Shown: one piece after another, positions 9,779 through 21,218 of the stretch
Layout: every line of letters starts with the position of its first letter
Position numbering within the stretch: the first letter of the stretch is position 1
Assembly (NCBI GenBank): GCA_026545765.1
Contig: CM048841.1
Location: forward strand, 93,453,352 to 93,517,351
Direction: 5' to 3'
Source of the DNA: Plantago major
Lineage: Eukaryota; Streptophyta; Magnoliopsida; Lamiales; Plantaginaceae
DNA: 64,000 nt
Translations under genes and position numbers: made by a program
The notes under the pieces: model-generated
The model's input: the letters and a program-made list of their open reading frames with translations, nothing else
Told to the model about the DNA's origin: nothing
Database searches by the model: none

Positions 9779-11925
9779 CTAGGCCCCTACAACTTCGGTA
9801 GGCTCAGCAACTGGCTCTTCTGCGGGCCTGTCCAGCTTCATACCAACATCTTCAGTGTAATCCCCATGGACCTGAATGAGATTGCATGTTATAATCAGTG
9901 TCAAGGTCACAGAATAACAATAGATTTATAATATTTGAATACTGTAGATGAAAAGAAAGATTTGCATTAGGCTCCAATGGAGGTTCCAAGTTTAACAAAC
10001 CCACACATGGCAAGTACACGTATGGCACTAGACTAGTCCAAAATAACTGGATACACTATGGTTTCAAGTTAGATCAACAAATCTCCGATGTAATTGAAAA
10101 AAGGAGCGGTAATATAGAGGGGCATATTGTGATCAACTATATACAACAAGACTAAATTAAGTTGCAATTTTAGAGGCATGTTATTATAGGTGTATTGGAA
10201 CTGAGAGAGATAAGAGAGAAACTTGCCTCCATCAACTTGCCAAGGTCAAACTTGGGAGCTTTCAGGATCTTGACTTTCCTGATGAAGATGTTTTGCAGTG
10301 GGTAGATGCTGGAAGTAGCCTTCTCAATCTCCTTTCCAATAGATTCAGGGATGAACTTCTGAACCAAGTCCTTGAGATCACAAGATTGAGCCTGGTTAAC
10401 CATGATCTCCCTCATCTTACGGCGGATCTATACACAACATTAACATAAAAGGATTAAGATACAGAAGGTTAGAGTAACAAAACAAAACAAATGAGAAGAG
10501 TTTATTGTTGTCTGCTTTATCCAATGCAAGTACATAATCATATACTTTAATATGCATTATATTGGAGAAAAAAATTAAAGATGGTGATGATATTTACTTG
10601 GCGGATCTGGCTGGATTGAGCATAGCATGTCCTCTTTTGCTGGTTAACACGCTTCTTGGTGAAAGCAATGCAGAACATCCTGAGGGTGTAGCTGTCAGTG
10701 GTTTTCACATCAACATGAGCCTCAATCAGTGACTGCCACTTCTTAACAAGGGACCTCAACTTATCAGTAGTGAAATCCATACCCTGTGATTTTGGCAAAA
10801 CGTAATGAAATTAGTCACTCTCCAAACAATGGGTGTAAAATAAAAGATAGCAAACCAAGATTCCTGCCATCTCCTCACCCAGAAGTTTGTCAGCACATTC
10901 TTTCCTTGAACATCTTCTGCCCTCAGACGGATCTTCCTGAAGGAGTGATCTTCATCAACTTGAAGATCAGCCAAAGACACCTCAAACACACGGTGCTTGA
11001 GTCCTTCAGAAGCAATCTAACAAAACACAATCATAAGCTCGTGTAAGTTACATCAAATAGAAGTGCGGTAACAATAACTAGAAGCAAATTAAATAGTATG
11101 CATCCAAATGAATCATAACAGAATACTTTATATCAAACCAACTCTAATTCAATATAGAAAACAGAGATAAAAATGACAATTAAACATCTACCACAGCACA
11201 AGAGATACAAATGTCATGAGTTGTTGTGATAATGAGCAGATACGAACTGGGACATACAAACTTTACATGTTATGATTACATTTGACATTGAGCATGAGAA
11301 ATAAGTTATGCAAATAGTAGAAAACAAAACAAGGAAACAATTCCAGTCAAAGACTAGCTCATAGAAATTCAGTTAACTGACACTTTGCTCAAAGACTCAA
11401 TTTTTATCAGTTTACAGTAAAGATTCGCACAAATTTAAGGACCGGACATTTAAACAAAACCATAACTCAGATAAAATGCTGCTCCAAAGCAGCTAAAAGC
11501 AACACAAATGTCAAAATACGGGAATAAAAAAGCCAATGAAATGCTTATTCCTAAACCAAATCAGCACTAATCGACACATAGAATGGTAGAAATCAAACGA
11601 AGCAGATCTAGAATGAAGATACAAAAAAATGAAAAAGGATTAGAAAAGCAGCACCTTGGTACCCTGGGTACGAGTAATTAGGGTTTTGCCAACATTCCTG
11701 GTGTTGAAGAGCGAGGGTGCCTTGATATCATACCACTCCTTCTTGGCATATGGATCGGTGGCCTTCTTCTTACCTCCCTTCTTACCCTTTGAAATCCTCT
11801 TGTTCTTTCTGTACCAATCAGTGAAATTGAATAAGCGAAACTATACACAAACAAAACCGAATTCGAATGAATTTGAATCAGTAGGAGGAGTATTGAGAGG
11901 GATTGAGGTAATACCCGACGGCCAT
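9779..11925 (-). CDS. RPS3A: 40S ribosomal protein S3a (eS1)
   Basis: Six exons: 11925-11915, 11808-11655, 11016-10879, 10783-10598, 10427-10227 and 9871-9779, summing to 783 nt and 260 residues, near the usual 262. The first exon codes only MAV and part of Gly, as common in ribosomal protein genes. Recognisable blocks: [107 protein letters not shown], and an acidic end EPTEVVGA. The protein is an eS1 component at the small-subunit platform near the mRNA exit. The donor after exon 5 reads GAG|GCAAGT, a GC-AG intron; the next exon (VHGDY) joins in frame. Intron 2 (about 640 bp) is the longest. Confidence 0.97.
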
Positions 11926-12392
11926 GTTGTGGCTGAACTAGCTAGCTAGCGGCGGCAGAACTCTCTGAGAGTGAGAGGAGATTAGATGATTTGATGCTCA
12001 GGTTAAAATCTAGTATACCTTATGGGCTTGGCTACATGCATTTCACTGGGCTTTAAATTACACCAGTGTATCTTAGCAAAAACTTGCATTCGTAACTGAA
12101 ACTTTTTTCTATAATTCGTCTGACATTTGTATTAAATCAAAATTTTAATAAAGGTTTTATTGTCGAATGAAAACAAAAAGAATTTTCGTAGATTGACGCA
12201 AAATGTTTTAGTGTAAAAAATAATTTTTTTCTTAAAAATTAAGGAGGGAGAAAGGGTAGGGTAGAAATAGAAAGGTAATTGAATTAGAAGTGAATTATAG
12301 AAAAATTAATGTAGCAATTCAACTTGGTTTGACACATCCCATGGACTTCAGAGTCGAGGGAGGCCAGAAAAGCAAAATAAAGGCAAAAATAT
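11926..12392. other. RPS3A promoter side and spacer
   Basis: Spacer between the RPS3A start and the tRNA-Glu gene. It holds the RPS3A leader and promoter. No further gene seen. Confidence 0.5.
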
Positions 12393-12464
12393 TCCGTTGC
12401 CGGGACTTGAACCCGGGTCTCTCGGGTGAGAGCCGAGTATCCTGACCAACTAGACTACAACGGA
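12393..12464 (-). tRNA. tRNA-Glu (CTC)
   Basis: 72-nt tRNA on the minus strand starting TCCGTTGTAG and ending CAACGGA. The 7-bp acceptor stem TCCGTTG/CAACGGA pairs fully; the loop CTCTCAC gives anticodon CTC; the T arm is CCGGGTTCAAGTCCCGG. No intron. A T-run just downstream on the minus strand fits a Pol III terminator. Confidence 0.97.
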
Positions 12465-12692
12465 TAGATGACACTTATGCGAGGTTATATCAACTTATCC
12501 AATTAAGTACTTATCAATATTCTAACTAAACTCGAAAGAGAAGTATTCTGGAATCTGGATAATGGAATTTTAAGAATCTCATAAATGAGTAGGACTTTTA
12601 TGATACTTTGTACATGTTATCTACCATCTAAAATCATCAAAATATATACTGACTATAGTCTATATGTGCTACAGATACTGTACATATTTTAT

Positions 12693-15595
12693 TTATCCTG
12701 ATAATGGAAAACCACTACAGATACTTGACAACAATGCTCCATACTTCAAGCAGTGTCTGCTTAGGTTTACAAGATCACTCCTGAATCGATTACAATGATC
12801 ATCTCCCGAAACGACTTCAGGTTTTGTGACAGATTCAATCCAACGGAAGTCAACTGGATTCTGAATAAGCTTCAAGAAACTACTTCCCGAATGTAGTTTG
12901 CTCCAGACCCTCGATGATAAACTTTCAGTGCAACTCGATTGCTGCCGACTCAGTTCCTCCAACTGATAAACAGAAGTTTCTTCACGAATATTTGCAAGAA
13001 AACAATCTTGGTGTTGGCATCGCGCACTAAAATGGGATTCTGGTTTCACATCCCACAAGATTCTTGCAAGGCTGAGCAACGATTCCCCAGCATTTATCCA
13101 GAAATTAGCTGTAGGTGCTATGAGACTAGGTTCAGACATGAATAGATGATGTGTCACTCCAGCAAGCAACAACGAATAAGCAGCACTTAGTTTAAACAAA
13201 TTGAACGATTGAAGCTTATGCTCACTAGTGCCAGAAGCTAGCATATCACTGGCACTGACTTTATGTGCAGAAGCCAGGGTCGTATAGGCATTTATGGAAA
13301 CGTGGTGAAAAAGATGTAACTTCATCTTCTGATGTGAGTCATGTGACACTGTTGGTTCAACCTGGCCATCAGAGTTGCCATTGCTAAGCAAGTTTTCTAG
13401 CTTTTTACAGCATAATTCTGGATTGTTGAATGACAAATAGTCTGCTATGCCATAGTCAAAGTCTTCGATCAATTTTTCAACTTCCTCATCTGCACTAATT
13501 TTATTGTCATGGATCATGCCTGGAAACTCAAGATTGGTAGTACTTGTTGCCTGGTAAGATTGGTAAAGGGCATCAGTACAGTACCACAATGCAAATCTTG
13601 ATATAATATAGAAATCCTGGATTGCTGCCACCGTCATCATCATGAGAGTATGAAGCATAAGGATCAAGTGGTCTAATAATATAGTAACACAAGCTTTCGA
13701 CACATTACTTCAAAGAACAATGCAATATGCATGAAGTGAGTAAGGAGAAGGAGGTGTATATGCATTATGCTGCATGCGTAGACCATATCTGATGGAACTC
13801 ATGGAAGGTTAGATGCTTTGAGTAAAGATATTGGGGCCACTATCCAAGGCCATGAATAAGGCAAGACTTATACGAGACCAGGTTACATGCATAATTATCA
13901 GCTTCTCGAAATTAATTTTTGAGAATCAAAATGCATCTTTCACATTTAAACATTGTTCTGTTGAGTACAGCATTTAAACTTCATTAAAATTCTTACCTGC
14001 AGAGCACAATCAACATAAGTTGCTGGAGCTGCACTGCAACGCTTACAGCTACAGTTAAACCTGTATTTCAACCACAATTCTGCCTGCCTTGTCTCCTGGC
14101 AACAATCAAGACAAAGTAAATGCACAATTTGTTACATGCTCAAACTAGAGCGAACATAAATTGAAAACATTCATAGGAACTAATAAAGTATTTAAACTAA
14201 GAGAAGTTGAATTTAATACTTAATAGTCATTCAAGCACAACATGTACGAATTACCATGAATTGTGAATAATGATACTGAACGAAATTGTTGATAATTTTC
14301 TGCAACATTGGCTGCTATAAGAGATTTCATATGTTTTCAATGGTTTATAGCTAACTGACAGGATCATTCCACGACTCACGGCTTATAAAACTTAGCTCGT
14401 GCATGAAATCTATGATAGATGAATTACAGCAGTAAGGATATCATCACCTACAGGCTACAAACCTGCTTCACACTTCTATCATCGGTCCATTACGCAAGTT
14501 CTGTCCTATCCTATCTCTACTAAGACTAGCCAACATGTATTTGTTTCGGTCACTTAAGCAGAGAACTAGACTTCCACCTGGAAAAATGGTTATGCATCTA
14601 ACCTTTGGCTGCAACAAATCTGTGTACGCAATCGTCACCTCTTCTCCTTTACTAAGAGCCTTTATACTCCGAACAATTACTCTTGGTCCATATCCACATT
14701 GTCCTACACTATCCATACAACAAATTCACACTTCACTAACAAAAATCAGACACTGAGTAGTTATTAGCAATAACTAGTAGTAGTACCTAAAAAACGAAGA
14801 ATTTAAATCCCCTTCCATCACAACACGATCATCAGCAAATCCATTTTCCGTAGCAGCCGGAAATATCCTCAACCGCCGTGGCTCCTCAGAACGTTCTGAA
14901 CCGAACGAGAACCGATAACAAGCATTAGGAGAGCAACTATGATTTATCCAAGAAAAGGTGGTACCATAAACGGCAACCCCAATGCCACAGCCAGTCTCCT
15001 CATCCTGCACCTCAACAGCATTGGTCATGACCAAACACAACACCCTCTCCAACAGCTCCAAACTCACATCCTCACCAAAACCCACCTTCCTGGCAGCTGC
15101 CATAGCCTTGGCTCCATCCCTAATTCTCCCCAAAACACATTCTTGAGACATCAACATCTCACAATTAGTCATCAATCCTGCAATTCTGTCAATTTCCTGA
15201 AAAGGGGTATCGGTTTTTGCACCAAGGTCGAGTCTTTGCGCACTGGGGAGTGAATTTGATCGGAGGATGTGGAGAAGGCGGAGGGAGAGGCGGAGATCGG
15301 AGGAGTTGTTGGTGGAGGGAGGTGAGTGGTGGAAGAGGGAGAGGAGGTGGAGCTCGGAGGAGTGGAAGTGAAGGGATGAATCGATGGAAGAGCAGTGAGG
15401 GGAACAGTAAAGGACATGGTGATGGGTGATTATTTGTGTTGATGGAGTGTGATTGGTAGGGGAAAATGGAAGAGGAGAGAAGCAGGCGGAGCAGTGGGAG
15501 GTGAGGGAAGAGTCGTGGAGAGCAGAGGCAAGAGGTGGTAATGGTGGGATTAGGTCTTCTGCTATAGATGTCTCTTCAATGGCTCTCATCTCCAT
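12693..15595 (-). CDS. SET-domain protein with MYND-like zinc finger (SDG41/SMYD type)
   Basis: Four exons, 15595-14787, 14708-14603, 14095-13997 and 13550-12693, total 1872 nt and 623 residues with phases that close. Near the N-terminus a Cys/His cluster (HCSACF, then LYCSPHCSS) looks like a MYND finger, as in the split SET domain of SMYD proteins. The SET core includes SWINHSCSPNACYRFSFG (the NHS-P-N substrate and cofactor motif) and GEEVTIAYTDLL, followed by the post-SET Cys block FNCSCKRC across exons 2 and 3. The long C-terminal exon is probably helical. It resembles Arabidopsis At1g43245 (SDG41). The substrate, histone or other protein, is unknown. The start chosen is the first ATG after the upstream tRNA gene; the open frame continues into the tRNA antisense but that part is not protein-like. 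Confidence 0.9.
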
Positions 15596-15660
15596 TGTTG
15601 AATGCTGTTGATCGACCTGTTTCCTGAATCCTGCCCAATTGCAGACCAACAATGTCGTTC

Positions 15661-15782
15661 GACTCCGAACTTGAGTTGAGTAGATTGAAAAAACGAAAAG
15701 GAATGGGAATATATAAATGTGGACTCCGAACTTGAGTTGAGTAGATTGAAAAAACGAAAAGGAATGGGAATATATAAATGTG
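15661..15782. repeat. 61-bp tandem duplication in the SET gene leader/promoter
   Basis: Two identical copies of a 61-bp unit starting gactccgaacttgag at 15661 and 15722, 66-187 bp upstream of the SET start codon, followed by a diverged third part. Perfect identity means a recent duplication. Confidence 0.95.
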
Positions 15783-15844
15783 GGTTCGATTCCGGACTTG
15801 AATTGCATTGATAAAAAAGGAAAAGGGGTAGGGAAAAATATAAT

Positions 15845-15916
15845 TCCGTTGCCGGGACTTGAACCCGGGTCTCTCGGGTGAGAGCCGAGTATCCTAACCA
15901 ACTAGACTACAACGGA
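15845..15916 (-). tRNA. tRNA-Glu (CTC), second copy
   Basis: 72-nt tRNA-Glu on the minus strand, identical to the copy at 12393-12464 except one base in the D arm (GGTTAGGAT against GGTCAGGAT). It sits about 250 bp upstream of the SET gene and in the same orientation. A T-run follows on the minus strand. Confidence 0.97.
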
Positions 15917-16338
15917 TTTGTAATTTAATCTGATCATAACCTCTATATATCTCTTATATTATGTCAGACTCAGACCTCAGAGGAACTCCATGGACTGGTG
16001 CAGCTATTCGACTCAGCTGATCAAGGTTTTCATACCTTCTGAGCTTAAAAAAACGAATTAATATTGCTAACTCGAGCTAAAATCACTATAATAAACATGA
16101 AGTCAACTCGTTTTGAACAAGTTCGAGCTCGGGATATAAATGAGAGGAAATAATTGTATTGCTTGGTTGACGAGGCATACGTAACAAGTCTTAAACTTTA
16201 GGCTTCATCTATGAGAATGATACTTTTACATGTTTGATTGTTAAGTATTGTAATAAACGACAAGCACAATGTCTCGATCTGAATGGTACCACATTGGGAC
16301 CACTGAACATGTATTTCCACCATATTTGAAATATAATA

Positions 16339-16587
16339 CTCCCTTCGTCCCAGTTTCATCTTTCCGCATTTCATTTTGGTCCGTCCCAACTTCATCTTCC
16401 CATCCCTTAAATGAAAAATCTTTCTCCTACTTTATACACAATCTCTCCTACTTTATTCACTATTTCTCATACTTTATTCAATATCTTTTTTACTTTATCA
16501 CCATCTCTCATACTTTATTCATTTTTTTCTTAAATCTTGTGCCCGGGCCCTCGGGAAGATGAAACCGGGAGTCCGGGACTGAGGGAG
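16339..16587. mobile_element. Stowaway-type MITE
   Basis: 249-bp element with inverted ends (CTCCCTTCGTCCCAG against CTCCCTCAGTCCCGG) flanked by TA target duplications. The interior is built from tctcctactttattc-like repeats. Family is Tc1/mariner-related and non-autonomous. Confidence 0.85.
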
Positions 16588-18311
16588 TATATGGGTGGTG
16601 GGGGCTCATATTGAAGTGCCAAATCAGGAGAAAACCATAAAACAAACCAAATATTTGTCATTTCTAGTTCTACTACTCGTATTAAACAATGATAATTAAT
16701 TTCGTTTGTAGATGACGTGAAGAAATTAAGTGAGGGGTAGATTATTCAATGTTGATTAGAACTCTTGAAAAAACCAAAAGTAAGGTGTTAGAGATTGTAA
16801 CTAGACTTGCAAGCATCTTCTTTGCCCCATATATCTGCTTACGTCGCTAACTTTTAAAGCAACTCTTTTCATCCTCGTATCAAGAAAAGTTTTCCGATAA
16901 TGTTTATCCAAATTAGACATCAATTAGTGTAAAAATATAGAAATCATCATGAACTAGCATCCTAAATTTGTAAGTAATCCCATTTATGTGTGATGTGATG
17001 ACACCGATTCTTTCTTTTCCTTTACCTTCGGCCTTCACCTTAAATTATGGTGTGAAAATGAGTTCGGTGAATTGTGATGTTGATGAAATCCAATCAGTTA
17101 CCTTATCGGAGATTTATATCAAAATATACTGATTCAACTATAATATAAATGTCTTTAGTTAATATGGTGAATGGTGATTGATTTAAAAGAATACTTGAAA
17201 ATTAAACTCAGAATAAAAATTATCACCTACTTTATCGGGTTGTTTTGTCAACCGGACATGTAATGTTCCATTCCAAGTTACATATTGAATTGAAGACCAA
17301 TGTGTCCCTCCGTCCGTGTTGTCCCTCCTTCTCACGAATAACTTACAATACTTTGATCTTTTAAATTAACTTTGATCACAAATTACTAAATAACTTTCAC
17401 AATATATTTTTGTTAAGAAAAGGTTGCTTACTATTTAGAAGTAATTTCGGTTAAAATTTGTATTAAAAGTTACGAGAGGGAGTAAGTATATAGTTTAGGT
17501 ACAATATTTGACTAACTTCCTTGTGAATTCACGAATGTTTCAGTATGGACTGGTGGTTTCTAATTAAAGCTAAGAATTTTCCGAATTTGGTTAAGTAATA
17601 CGGCTATTTTTGGTTCATATCTAGTGTATCATGTATCTGAACTCCTTTGCTTACTCAGGTGGAAAAGTTGGTATGGGTACTAATATATGGTTAAAGCACA
17701 ATTGTGACATAATAATATCTATTTTTATTCTTTATTCTAAATTACTGATTTACTGGGAATTGAATTTCAACTAAAGGGTTATACTCAAGTGTTAGGATGT
17801 CTGAGCTCGCTTAAATAAGTCTCGAGTCCATTCCTAATAAAAGGTCCAACAGTGTTTGGTCGGACTAATAGCACGTAGTGGATACCAAGGGAATTTCAGA
17901 TAGATAAATGTAATAAATCCTCATGACTTGCCCAATTGTTTTTCTTTCAGTTTTCAGCAAGTGTGACAGATTAAAAATGATACCAAATAACATATTTCTG
18001 ATATTCTTGAGTTGTAATCATAAGCAATAGTAGCTATTATTGGTGAAAGACAGATGTAGACAGAATAATTGTTGCTTGCATGTTGGTTGAATTGGATTGG
18101 CCTTCAAATCCAAGAATATGAACATGGACAATTAAACTGACTTCAAATTATAAATGATTTTAATACTACTACCATATTATTAACTCTGGACATCTTATAA
18201 ATTGTATTCTTAGCTTGGATAGATTATGTTCTTGCCAATCCAATATGGCAATATGATGATGTAAGAGTTATGTTCACCTGAAAAACCTTACTTGTATAGT
18301 TGCATTTGCTC
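16588..18311. other. Intergenic region upstream of the lipase gene
   Basis: No gene found. It holds a probable old Stowaway remnant at about 17318-17482 (ends cctccttctcacgaataactt and gagagggagta). Around 17760-17880 a stretch has tRNA-promoter-like words, tactcaagtgttaggatg and gtctcgagtcc, hinting at a degenerate SINE; this is weak. Confidence 0.4.
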
Positions 18312-18323
18312 TATATATATAGC
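18312..18323 (+). promoter_or_regulatory. Probable TATA box of the lipase gene
   Basis: The run ctatatatatag precedes a likely leader exon that ends near 18380 at a GAG|GTAAAC donor. A matching acceptor, cttctag, lies just before the start codon near 18782. A 5'UTR intron of about 400 bp is therefore likely. Confidence 0.45.
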
Positions 18324-18792
18324 TGTATAAAATTTAATCTACTCTATAAGCCATTGCCATACAAAACTAGCAGGAGCCTGAGGTAAACAGAACCAGCTTA
18401 TTCACATGTTTTTCTTCATAAAACTGATTCATGCAAATAGCTAGCTTGTAGTTTTTATTTCTTTTCTTTCCTGTAAAACGTCAATTTATATCGCGTTCAG
18501 AGGTCAGGGAATCAGTGTTTCCGGATCACCCTTGTTTTAGTTTAAACTTGTTCGGATATAGAAATTAATACTAGCAAAAATGACACGCGGAGCAATCAGT
18601 ATGATACCGACAATGCCATGTATTGGTGGTTAGCTAGCATCAATCATCTTTGTTAGTTTAGTCATGAGTTCTTGCATGTATATTTTCATGCATACAAATT
18701 ACATTATATTTAGGTATCTCTATTAGCATGAAGAATGTTTTTACATACACTAACTTGTTTTTTCTATGTTCTTATCTTCTAGTGAGATAAGA

Positions 18793-20150
18793 ATGTCGTG
18801 TTTATTCAAGAGAAAGAAGGCTAGGAAGACCATTGGCAACCATGACAAGAAAAAGGGAGGGCTGGACAAGAAATGGAAGCTTCTGAGTGGCGAAAACAAC
18901 TGGGAAGGTCTGTTAGATCCTCTAGACCTTGACCTTCGTCGATACATAATCCACTATGGGGAAATGGCTCAAGCAACATACGACGCTTTCAACTTTGAGA
19001 AGGCGTCAAAATATGCAGGAAGTTGTTTATATCCGAAGGATGACCTTTTTTACAAGGTCGGCCATGACAAGGGAAATCCTTTCAAGTACCAAGCTACAAA
19101 GTACTTTTACGCGACATCATCATCTCAAGTCCCGGATGCGTTTATTGTCAAGTCATGGTCAAGAGAAGCATGGAGTAAGGAATCAAACTGGATAGGGTAT
19201 GTCGCTGTGGCGACAGATGAAGGGAAAGAAGCATTGGGACGAAGAGATATCTTGATTGCTTGGAGGGGGACTATCCAGACTCTTGAGTGGATTAATGATT
19301 TCCAATTCGGATTGGTTACTGCACCAGAGATCTTTGCGAATGTGAAGAATCCGCCAAAGGTGCATTTTGGCTGGCGATCGATTTATACTTCTAATGATCC
19401 GAAGTCGCCATTCAATAAGACCAGTGCTAGGCAACAGGTAATTTGATGGTTGGCTAATACATGTTCATGACAGGAAAATACTTATGTTATTTAATTTAGT
19501 CCAGATGAAATGACAAACTTCATATTTCTAATTATGGATTTCAGGTTATCAGTGAGGTAAAGAGATTAGTAGAGATGTACAAAAACGAAGAAATCAGCAT
19601 AACAGTTACAGGGCACAGCTTGGGAGCTGCAGTAGCTACCTTAAACGCTGCTGATATCGTCGTCAATCAGTACAATAAGCCAGCAAACATGCCAAACAAG
19701 CAGTGTCCAGTCACGGCCTTCGTGTTTGCCAGTCCTCGTGTGGGTGATGACACTTTCCGCGACACATTCTCAAACCTACCGCAGCTTCATCTTCTGCGTG
19801 TAAGAAATGCACGAGACATTGTCCCTGCTTACCCATTCATAGGTTATGCGGATGTTGGTGAAGAGCTGGTGATTGATACAGATAAGTCGAGTTACTTGAA
19901 GCAGCCCGGGAGTTTAAATAGTTGGCATAATTTGGAGGCTTATATGCATGGCGTTGCTGGAGTGCAGAGGAAAAAAGATGAGTTTAAGCTGGAAGTTCAT
20001 CGGGACATCGCGTTACTTAATAAACGTATAGATACGCTGAAGGATGAGTATTGTGTTCCGGCAACTTGGTGGTGCCAGGAGAACAAGGGAATGGTTCAGC
20101 AAGATGATGGATCTTGGCTGTTGATGGTGCCTGAGAGTGATGAGTTTTGA
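18793..20150 (+). CDS. Class 3 lipase, phospholipase A1-II gamma / DSEL type
   Basis: Two exons, 18793-19437 and 19545-20150, giving 416 residues, close to the family size. No transit peptide; cytosolic PLA1-II members act on sn-1 acyl chains of glycerolipids and the DSEL member affects seedling lipid use. Visible: the N-terminal [20 protein letters not shown] block, [10 protein letters not shown], the nucleophile elbow GHSLG with Ser near residue 240, Asp near 306 in ARDIVP, and His near 343 in [11 protein letters not shown], so the triad looks intact. The C-terminal [10 protein letters not shown] block is typical of the family. An in-frame ATG at 18766 exists but would fall inside a probable 5'UTR intron, so I prefer 18793. 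Confidence 0.94.
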
Positions 20151-20326
20151 TTTATGGAGTTTGGATGAGTAACTGAATAAGCTGAATCTATTGGACCTTA
20201 AGTTATGGGTAGAATATATGTTGAAGAAGAAAGTGCATGAGTTGACCAAGTAATATATGTATTCAAGATAAATGATGATGTTACAATAAAAAAGGGTTTA
20301 ACTGTGTGAAATAATTTTAGATGATA

Positions 20327-20440
20327 CTCCCTTCGTTCCAAAGAACATTATTTTTAGCAGCCTTTTTTTAAATAAAAGGAGATGATCAAGTAGACGAAAA
20401 CGAACTAAAAATAAGAACTGTATAGTTCTCCATGAGGAAG
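20327..20440. mobile_element. Small Stowaway-like MITE
   Basis: 114-bp element with inverted ends (CTCCCTTCGTTCCAAAGAAC against CTTCCTCATGGAGAACTATA, then a shared ttatttttag) and TA flanks. Diverged ends suggest age. Confidence 0.6.
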
Positions 20441-21218
20441 TATATGTCAGGTATCTTATGGCATACTGTTAAAGATTTCATGCAGTCTGCAGATTTAGGA
20501 ATCACACAACATGCAGTCTGCGAATTTAGGATTCACGCACTTCCTGTTATCGGCATGACGGCATCCAGCAGAGCCGGATACAAATGCGAAATCAATATAA
20601 GGCCAACGAACCATTCATTACCAAAGGGAATATATCAAGTAACATCATTGCTGATATGAACAATTATTCCAACTACATATAATCAGTTATCGTACAGAAA
20701 CTTGCATTACAGATTCACACAACGGACAACTGATATTATGCAATTACACGAATTTTGAAGAATTCAGTTCGAATGCCATATGTAAAGAAATAGTATAACA
20801 ATTTGAACTGAATTGCGTAAGCTGAGATCACCCCCTTGAGACCACATCCAATTGTCAAGTACCATTATATGCTGCCAAAATTGAATTGTAGACGGTAAGT
20901 ATATCATCCGATAAAAAATTGAAAATGATATCACGAAGCATGCTTTAGTTTGCATCAGTATCCCACAAAACTGTGGGTTTGAGAAAATATCAAACACCAC
21001 CTAGATGGGTGTTTCGTATAGTAAATGCCTTCAACATGGGTGTATATTTTCTCAAACCCACTGGTTTTGCTTATAATTCAGCAGATTGTGAAATTCAACT
21101 TTTATTTAACTGTCTTAGGAAAAGGTTCTGGGTGTTCCATGGAGAGAAGTTAAGTTGAGGTCGGGTTTTTGGATTGGATTTGTGGTGGGGTATGTATCGT
21201 AGCTTGTTGTGTACGAGC
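20441..21218. other. Intergenic region between lipase and thioredoxin genes
   Basis: No gene supported. A short direct repeat (gcagtctgc..atttagga) occurs at 20480-20531, and the fold-back described separately lies at 20973-21062. Confidence 0.45.
20973..21062. repeat. Fold-back (inverted-repeat) element of about 90 bp
   Basis: GTGGGTTTGAGAAAATAT at 20973 pairs with its exact reverse complement ending at 21062, leaving a loop of about 54 bp in which gggtgt/acacc words also pair. It could be a tiny MITE or a hairpin RNA locus. Confidence 0.65.

Noticed and set aside
15596-15901. N-terminal extension of the SET open frame
   Set aside because: The frame runs on into the antisense of the tRNA-Glu gene and through the 61-bp tandem repeat, without protein-like conservation. 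The ATG at 15595 is the sensible start.
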